In this document: positions 5,497 through 9,988 of the stretch, piece by piece
Position numbering within the stretch: position 1 is the first letter of the stretch
Layout: each line of letters begins with the position of its first letter
Source: Desulfoprunum sp.
GTDB lineage: Bacteria; Desulfobacterota; Desulfobulbia; Desulfobulbales; Desulfocapsaceae
Direction of reading: 5' to 3'
Assembly (NCBI GenBank): GCA_030696435.1
Contig: JAUYSF010000013.1
Location: 1 to 9,988, forward strand
DNA length: 9,988 nt
The notes under the pieces: generated by a model
Databases searched by the model: none
What the model saw: the letters and a program-made list of their open reading frames with translations, nothing else
What the model was told of the DNA's origin: nothing
Made by a program: the position numbers and the translations under genes

Positions 5497-7127
5497 TGTC
5501 GAACAATATCGCTGACACCCTCGATCAGGTGGCTCGAAAGCAGGGCGATTGTGTCGGTCTTATCGAGGCTCGTTCCGGCAGGCGGCTGACATTTTCAGAA
5601 CTCAGCACGGCATCGACGGCCTATGCCCGCTATCTGCAGGAGAATGAGGTTCGGGCCGGAGATCGGGTCATGTTGATGGTCAAACCGTCGGCTGATTTCA
5701 TCTGTCTGACCTTTGCCCTCTTTAAAATCGGTGCCCCGGTCATCCTCATCGACCCGGGAATGGGCTATGCCAATCTGCTGCGCTGCATTGAGGGTGTCAA
5801 ACCCCGTTTTTTGATTGGCATTCCTCAGGCGATTCTTTTTGCCAAACTCTTTCGCCGACCGTTCGGCACGGTGCGTCGGACCTTCTGCTGTGGTTTTTCA
5901 GGAGGGCTGCTGGGGCCCGATATTTGCCGGCACAAAGAATCAGGACAGCAGGAATTTTCAGTTTATGAACCTGGTCCAGACGATCTGGCAGCCATCATCT
6001 TCACCACCGGTTCGACAGGTTCCCCGAAAGGGGTGCGATTTGAGCACGGGATCTTTGCGGCCCAATTACGCTTGGTCCGGGATTATTACGGTATCTCTGC
6101 CAAAGATGTTGATCAGCCGGCCTTTCCGCTCTTTGCCTTGTTCTCAGCGGCTCTGGGGGCCTGTGCCGTGATTCCCGACATGAATCCGAGCAAACCGGCC
6201 ATGGTTGATCCCTCAAAGTTCATCGCCTCCATTGAGCACTACGGGGTCAGCTATTCCTTTGGCTCGCCGGCCATCTGGAATGTTGTCAGTCGCTATTGCC
6301 TGGAAAACAAAATAGTTCTCAAATCCTTGAAAAAAGTCCTGATGGCCGGGGCACCGGTACCGGGAGAGCTCCTTGAACGGGTAAGCGCCATCCTGCCGGA
6401 TGATGCGGTGATCTATACACCTTACGGGGCCACCGAAAGCCTCCCCATCGTCTCAATCGAAGGATCTGAGATTCTGCAGTCCACCTGGAAAAAGAGCAGA
6501 GAGGGCAAGGGTACCTGCGTTGGCCGAGCCCTGCCGGGAATTGAGGTTAGGGTTATCCGTTCCTCAGATGGCCCTCTACCTGATTACCGGCAGGTAGAAG
6601 AGCTGGCACCCGGTGAGATCGGTGAGATCATCGTGCGCGGGGATGTCGTGACCAGGGCCTATGAAAATAACGAAAAAGAGACCCGACTGGCCAAGATCCA
6701 TGATGCCCAGACCTTCTGGCACCGCATGAGTGATACGGGTTATTTTGACGATAAGGGACGTTTGTGGTTCTGCGGCAGAAAGGCCCACCGGGTGATTACG
6801 CCAGAGCGAATCCTCTACACCATTCCCTGTGAGGCGATTGTCAACGAGCATCCGGATGTATTTCGCTCGGCCCTGGTGGGGATCGCGGCGGCAGAAAACC
6901 CCGGACTTCAGGAGCCTGTGATGATCATTGAATTACGAAAACAATCCGGTCGCTCGGAGAGTGATATTCTGAGGGAGGTTCGGGAGCTGGCTGGCAAGAG
7001 CGACGTGACCCGCGATATCCAAATTTTTCTGACCCATCCCGCCTTCCCGGTGGATATCCGTCATAACGCCAAGATATTCAGGGAAAAACTGGCACTGTGG
7101 GCAGCAGGGCAGGTGCAAAGGCCATGA
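5496..7127 (+). CDS. oleC: OleC-like beta-lactone synthetase (ANL superfamily)
   Basis: A 543-residue AMP-forming enzyme of the ANL (acyl-CoA synthetase-like) superfamily. OleC uses ATP to adenylate 2-alkyl-3-hydroxyalkanoic acids and close them to a cis-beta-lactone, the substrate of OleB. The ATP-binding P-loop TTGSTGSPKG is at 170-179, the adenine/Mg motif YTPYGATE at 307-314 and the ribose-binding SDTGYFD at 412-418. The CGRKAHRV hinge segment is at 426-433, and the C-terminal lysine of the A10 region is probably K526 (HNAKIFREKLA). Length is normal and no key motif is broken. ATG 5496 overlaps the oleB stop as TGATG; a GTG one codon upstream (5493) is an alternative. Purine-rich AGAGAG lies just before. 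The 3' end overlaps oleD by ATGA. A fatty-acyl-CoA ligase would be the alternative reading if it were alone, but the oleB/oleD context makes OleC likely. Confidence 0.92.
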   Translation: MSNNIADTLDQVARKQGDCVGLIEARSGRRLTFSELSTASTAYARYLQENEVRAGDRVMLMVKPSADFICLTFALFKIGAPVILIDPGMGYANLLRCIEGVKPRFLIGIPQAILFAKLFRRPFGTVRRTFCCGFSGGLLGPDICRHKESGQQEFSVYEPGPDDLAAIIFTTGSTGSPKGVRFEHGIFAAQLRLVRDYYGISAKDVDQPAFPLFALFSAALGACAVIPDMNPSKPAMVDPSKFIASIEHYGVSYSFGSPAIWNVVSRYCLENKIVLKSLKKVLMAGAPVPGELLERVSAILPDDAVIYTPYGATESLPIVSIEGSEILQSTWKKSREGKGTCVGRALPGIEVRVIRSSDGPLPDYRQVEELAPGEIGEIIVRGDVVTRAYENNEKETRLAKIHDAQTFWHRMSDTGYFDDKGRLWFCGRKAHRVITPERILYTIPCEAIVNEHPDVFRSALVGIAAAENPGLQEPVMIIELRKQSGRSESDILREVRELAGKSDVTRDIQIFLTHPAFPVDIRHNAKIFREKLALWAAGQVQRP

Positions 7128-8128
7128 AAACAGCCCTGGTTACCGGAGGTGGCGGCTTTGTCGGCAAGGCCATTGTCAAAAGACTGATTGAACGGGGAGT
7201 CTCCTGTCGGGTGGTCGGGCGGCACCATTATCCCGAGGTTGCCCAACTGGGTGCCCACTGCCTACAGGGCGATATCCGGGATTTCGGCTTCTTGCGTGAG
7301 AGTTTTCAGGGCGTCGATACGGTTTTTCATGTCGCAGCCTTGGCCGGGATCTGGGGAAAATGGCAGGATTATCATTCCATCAATGTTTTAGGAACCGAAA
7401 ACGTCCTGCAGGCCTGCAGGGCCCAGGGTGTATCACGTTTGGTCTATACTTCCACCCCATCTGTGGTCTTCAACGGCCTCGATATTGCAGGCGGTGACGA
7501 GTCGCTGCCCTATGCCGAGAAATTCCTCTGTCATTATGCCCGGAGCAAGGTGATGGCGGAAAAGATGGTTCTTGCCGCAAATGGTGCCGCTCTTCTGACC
7601 TGTGCCATCCGGCCGCATCTGGTCTGGGGACCGGGTGATCCGCACCTCATTCCCCGTCTGCTCGCCAGCGGTCGTAAGCGGCTTCTGAAAAAAGTGGGAC
7701 CAGGCACAAATATGGTGGACATCACCTATGTCGATAACGTAGCCTATGCCCACGTTCTGGCGGCGGACAACCTCTCCGGCAACCAGACAGCGGCTGGCAA
7801 AGCATATTTTATCAACCAGGAAGAGCCTGTCTGCCTGTGGGATTGGATCAACGCGCTGTTTACGGAATTGGCTATTCCGCCGGTTTCTTCTGCCGTTCCT
7901 TTTCCCGTGGCATATGGCGTGGGGGCACTCTCAGAGCTCTTCTACAGTTGCTTCAGGCTGGACAAAGAACCAAGGATGACGAGGTTTTTGGCGGAACAAC
8001 TGGCAAAATCACATTATTTCTCATCGGCGCGGGCTCAAATTGATCTTGGCTATTCGCCGATCATTACAACCGAACAGGGTATGAAACATCTTGTTGAGTG
8101 GATAAATGTATATGAAAACACGCTATAA
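7124..8128 (+). CDS. oleD: OleD-like NAD(P)-dependent 2-alkyl-3-ketoacid reductase
   Basis: A 334-residue extended short-chain dehydrogenase of the 3beta-HSD-like group. OleD reduces the 2-alkyl-3-ketoalkanoic acid made by OleA to the beta-hydroxy acid used by OleC. The Rossmann glycine motif TGGGGFVG is at 7-14. A GD-x-R segment (D50, R52) is at the usual adenine-contact position. The catalytic motif YARSK has Y138 and K142, with the Ser/Thr partner in YTSTPS (108-113). The C-terminal substrate lobe (about 165-334) is complete. The ATG at 7124 is chosen because it overlaps the oleC stop as ATGA and puts the Rossmann strand at residue 2, normal for the family. The longer GTG start at 7097 would add nine residues without support. 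The 3' end overlaps the M48 gene by 23 bases, indicating translational coupling. Confidence 0.92.
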   Translation: MKTALVTGGGGFVGKAIVKRLIERGVSCRVVGRHHYPEVAQLGAHCLQGDIRDFGFLRESFQGVDTVFHVAALAGIWGKWQDYHSINVLGTENVLQACRAQGVSRLVYTSTPSVVFNGLDIAGGDESLPYAEKFLCHYARSKVMAEKMVLAANGAALLTCAIRPHLVWGPGDPHLIPRLLASGRKRLLKKVGPGTNMVDITYVDNVAYAHVLAADNLSGNQTAAGKAYFINQEEPVCLWDWINALFTELAIPPVSSAVPFPVAYGVGALSELFYSCFRLDKEPRMTRFLAEQLAKSHYFSSARAQIDLGYSPIITTEQGMKHLVEWINVYENTL

Positions 8129-9527
8129 AAAATTGACGTCGATCTTTTTGATAGCCGCCCTTTGTCACCTGGGGGTTGGGCAGTCGGCTGCCGCTTTCAC
8201 CATCGGAGAGGAACGAGAGTTGGGCGAGAAGCTTTTGTACACTGTACGTTCCGCCTATGAACTCATTGATGATCCCGATGTCTCTCAGTATATCAACAGC
8301 TTAGGTCGTGATGTCCTGCAAGTTGCCGGGATTCAATACTTTGATTATCATTTTTTTATCATCAATGAGAGCGAGTTCAACGCCTTTGCTGCCCCCTCAG
8401 GACTCATTTTTTTCAACTCGGGCTTGATCGGGACAATGAATTCCGAAAATGAACTGGTGTCGGTCATGGCCCATGAAATAGGCCATATCGCCAAAAGACA
8501 CCTGGCCTCCCGCATGGAAAAGGGCAAAATAGTAAGTATCGCCTCTCTTGGTATGGCCCTGGCGGCTCTTGCCCTTGGCAGCGGGGCTGCTGCCCCAACC
8601 CTTTTTGTCGGATCATTAGCAGCTGGTCAGAGTGCGGTCCTGCAGTTTAGCCGGCAGGATGAAGAAGAGGCTGATCTGCTGGCCTATGGCTGGATGAAAA
8701 AGATGGGGCGCAATCCTGAAGGAGAGGAACGGATGCTCCAGACCATGCGCCGGATTGCCCGCTATCGGAGCGAGAAAATGCCGCAATACCTCCTCACCCA
8801 TCCGGACTCCGAGGCGCGACTCGACTATGTTCAGTCCCTTCTCGAAAATGAAAACAAAGAGGCAAAAAAATATTCTTCTGTCAATGAGTTTGCCTTTCTG
8901 CGCTTCAAATACCGGGTCATGTCTTTGGTTAAAGATCAGTCCACTCTGAGGACCTATCTTGCCAATATGATGAGCAATGCCCAGTCAACGCCCTTGGCAG
9001 TGAATATGGCCAAATACGGGATGTCTCAGCTGGATCGTCTGGAAAACAACTTTGACAGCAGCTTGAAGCTCCTCAATGAAGTCATTGCGGCATATCCGCA
9101 ATATCCCATTTTGCTGGTTGATCGAGCGGTCATTCAGCTTGCTGCCGGCAGAGATGCAGAGGCGACCAAAACCTTGCAGGGAGTTCTGCAAAAGGACAAG
9201 GAAAATGTATACGCCATGTTCTATCTGGCAAAATCTTTGATCCAGCAGGGGAAGCAGGGGGAAGCTGAGGCGTATCTGAAAGAAGTGGCCCTGGAGATGC
9301 CTGAATATTCCAAGGTCTATTTCGAATTGGGACAACTTGCCGCTAATCAAGGAAAGGCCGGGGCATCTTCCAGTTATCTGGGTAAATACTACCTCTACGA
9401 GGGGAAGATCCCGCTTGCCCGTCAGAACTTTTTGATCGCTGTAAGAAATACCTCGACACCCGATATACTGCGAAAAGAAAGCCAGGCCTTACTGGATACT
9501 ATAAAACGTCTTGAAGGGGCTGATTGA
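8106..9527 (+). CDS. BepA-like secreted M48 metalloprotease with TPR repeats
   Basis: A 473-residue periplasmic Zn-protease and chaperone-like protein of the BepA/YfgC type, which in E. coli assists or degrades outer-membrane proteins such as LptD. A signal peptide (KTRYKK, then a hydrophobic stretch, ending SAAA near residue 30) is followed by the M48 domain. The zinc motif HEIGH is at 123-127, with the third ligand probably E188 in DEEEAD. THPDSEAR carries H232 at the position of the BepA regulatory His switch. TPR-like helical repeats fill about 300-460. All catalytic residues are present. Two starts, ATG 8106 and ATG 8112, both fit; 8112 gives the more typical signal peptide, and neither has a strong ribosome binding site. 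The gene overlaps oleD by 23 bases, so it is read from the ole transcript. A role in envelope upkeep linked to hydrocarbon synthesis is inference. Confidence 0.92.
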   Translation: MYMKTRYKKLTSIFLIAALCHLGVGQSAAAFTIGEERELGEKLLYTVRSAYELIDDPDVSQYINSLGRDVLQVAGIQYFDYHFFIINESEFNAFAAPSGLIFFNSGLIGTMNSENELVSVMAHEIGHIAKRHLASRMEKGKIVSIASLGMALAALALGSGAAAPTLFVGSLAAGQSAVLQFSRQDEEEADLLAYGWMKKMGRNPEGEERMLQTMRRIARYRSEKMPQYLLTHPDSEARLDYVQSLLENENKEAKKYSSVNEFAFLRFKYRVMSLVKDQSTLRTYLANMMSNAQSTPLAVNMAKYGMSQLDRLENNFDSSLKLLNEVIAAYPQYPILLVDRAVIQLAAGRDAEATKTLQGVLQKDKENVYAMFYLAKSLIQQGKQGEAEAYLKEVALEMPEYSKVYFELGQLAANQGKAGASSSYLGKYYLYEGKIPLARQNFLIAVRNTSTPDILRKESQALLDTIKRLEGAD

Positions 9528-9535
9528 GAAAGATT

Positions 9536-9551
9536 AGGCTTTGAACAGCCT
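9536..9551 (+). terminator. Weak hairpin after the M48 gene
   Basis: AGGCT (9536-9540) and AGCCT (9547-9551) form a short 5-bp stem, followed by TGCTTATTCTT. The T content is modest and the stem weak, so it is only a candidate for the end of the ole operon. The rest of the 135-base gap to 9663 is AT-rich and shows no promoter I would defend, although a change of transcription unit is likely here. Confidence 0.25.
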
Positions 9552-9662
9552 TGCTTATTCTTGAGGGGGCAGGTATTTTGCCAGATTTTATTTACAATAT
9601 TGCCTGTGCATGATCATTTCCCTGTTCGCATTACCATTCATAATTGCTCAATAATCTGAATA

Positions 9663-9988
9663 ATGATTTCCGATATCTTCACTTTTTTGCAACCAATCTG
9701 GCAGAAGGGCCGTCTGATTCTGCTGATGTCCCGACGTGAGGTTGTCAGTCAGTATGTGGGCTCTGGCTTGGGTTCTCTGTGGATGATTATCCAACCAATT
9801 GTTATGATAACAGTTTTTTGGTTTGTTTTCAGTATGGGCTTTAAGGTAAAACCGACGAATGATGTCCCTTTTGTGGTATGGCTGACGGCAGGGTTAGCAC
9901 CTTGGTTTCTGTTTTCGAATATTATCAGCGGGGCAGTTTCGGTTGTTGTGTCCCATACGCATCTCATTAAAAAGACAATTTTTTCATC
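9663..9988 (+). CDS. ABC-2 type polysaccharide exporter permease (partial, 5' part)
   Basis: An open frame from ATG 9663 runs off the right edge after 108 codons. It shows the N-terminal signature of Wzm/TagG-type permeases that export undecaprenyl-linked O-antigen or similar polysaccharides with an ATPase partner (Wzt/TagH). An amphipathic N-terminus leads to SRREVVSQYVGSGLGSLW (23-40). This is followed by a first membrane segment at about 36-58 and a second at about 69-95 containing the characteristic LTAGLAPWFLFSN. Full-length members are about 260-275 residues, so roughly two fifths is present. No good Shine-Dalgarno precedes the start, so another start cannot be excluded. It is 135 bases beyond the M48 gene and probably opens a separate surface-polysaccharide locus whose ATPase lies outside the window. 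Confidence 0.88.
   Translation, partial: MISDIFTFLQPIWQKGRLILLMSRREVVSQYVGSGLGSLWMIIQPIVMITVFWFVFSMGFKVKPTNDVPFVVWLTAGLAPWFLFSNIISGAVSVVVSHTHLIKKTIFS

Noticed and set aside
5815..6171. A 118-codon plus-strand frame inside oleC
   Set aside because: It is out of frame with the intact OleC motifs at TTGSTGSPKG and YTPYGATE and has no domain of its own, so it is not evidence for a frameshift.
8985..9350. A 121-codon minus-strand frame inside the M48 gene
   Set aside because: It is antisense to the TPR region of an intact protein, with no recognisable product.
9580..9662. Promoter for the ABC-2 permease gene
   Set aside because: Several AT-rich hexamers such as TTTACA occur, but none pairs with a reasonable -10 at 16-18 bases.

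Overview
This window most likely comes from a Gram-negative anaerobe of the Desulfobulbales/Deltaproteobacteria type. The inference rests on the gene families present: an HDOD-GGDEF fusion, a KamA-type radical-SAM aminomutase, an ole hydrocarbon cluster, a BepA-like periplasmic M48/TPR protease and an ABC-2 polysaccharide exporter. Protein style and moderate GC also fit. No rRNA or tRNA is present to place it further. No tRNA, CRISPR array, insertion sequence or origin was recognised.

Left part, 1-4205, reads almost entirely on the minus strand. Bases 1-249 hold no gene I can support. They are followed by a perfect 22-bp inverted repeat (250-306) whose arms are themselves hairpins, like a REP element. 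Next, reading right to left along the minus strand: a small cold-shock protein (4005-4205) with its own strong terminator; a lysine 2,3-aminomutase family radical-SAM enzyme (2829-3878); an HDOD plus GGDEF signalling protein (1115-2677) with a good sigma-70-like promoter; and, 86 bases downstream and possibly co-transcribed, a conserved-looking Cys-rich protein of unknown function (342-1028).

The 358-base divergent region 4206-4563 holds the cold-shock leader on the minus strand, an unexplained intrinsic-terminator-like hairpin facing the same way, an AT-rich palindrome, and a near-consensus promoter firing rightward.

Right part, 4564-9527, is one tightly packed plus-strand operon. It holds an alpha/beta hydrolase (oleB), an AMP-forming beta-lactone synthetase (oleC), an NAD(P)-dependent 2-alkyl-3-ketoacid reductase (oleD), and a secreted M48 metalloprotease with TPRs overlapping oleD by 23 bases. 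OleC, OleD and OleB would carry out the reduction, beta-lactone formation and decarboxylation steps that turn a condensed beta-keto acid into a long-chain cis-olefin. The condensing enzyme OleA, which feeds them, is not in the window. The window closes in the first third of an ABC-2 permease of the O-antigen/polysaccharide exporter type (9663 onward), probably the start of a separate surface-polysaccharide locus.

The most interesting unit is the oleA-less oleBCD operon fused by gene overlap to a periplasmic protease and divergent from a cold-shock gene.
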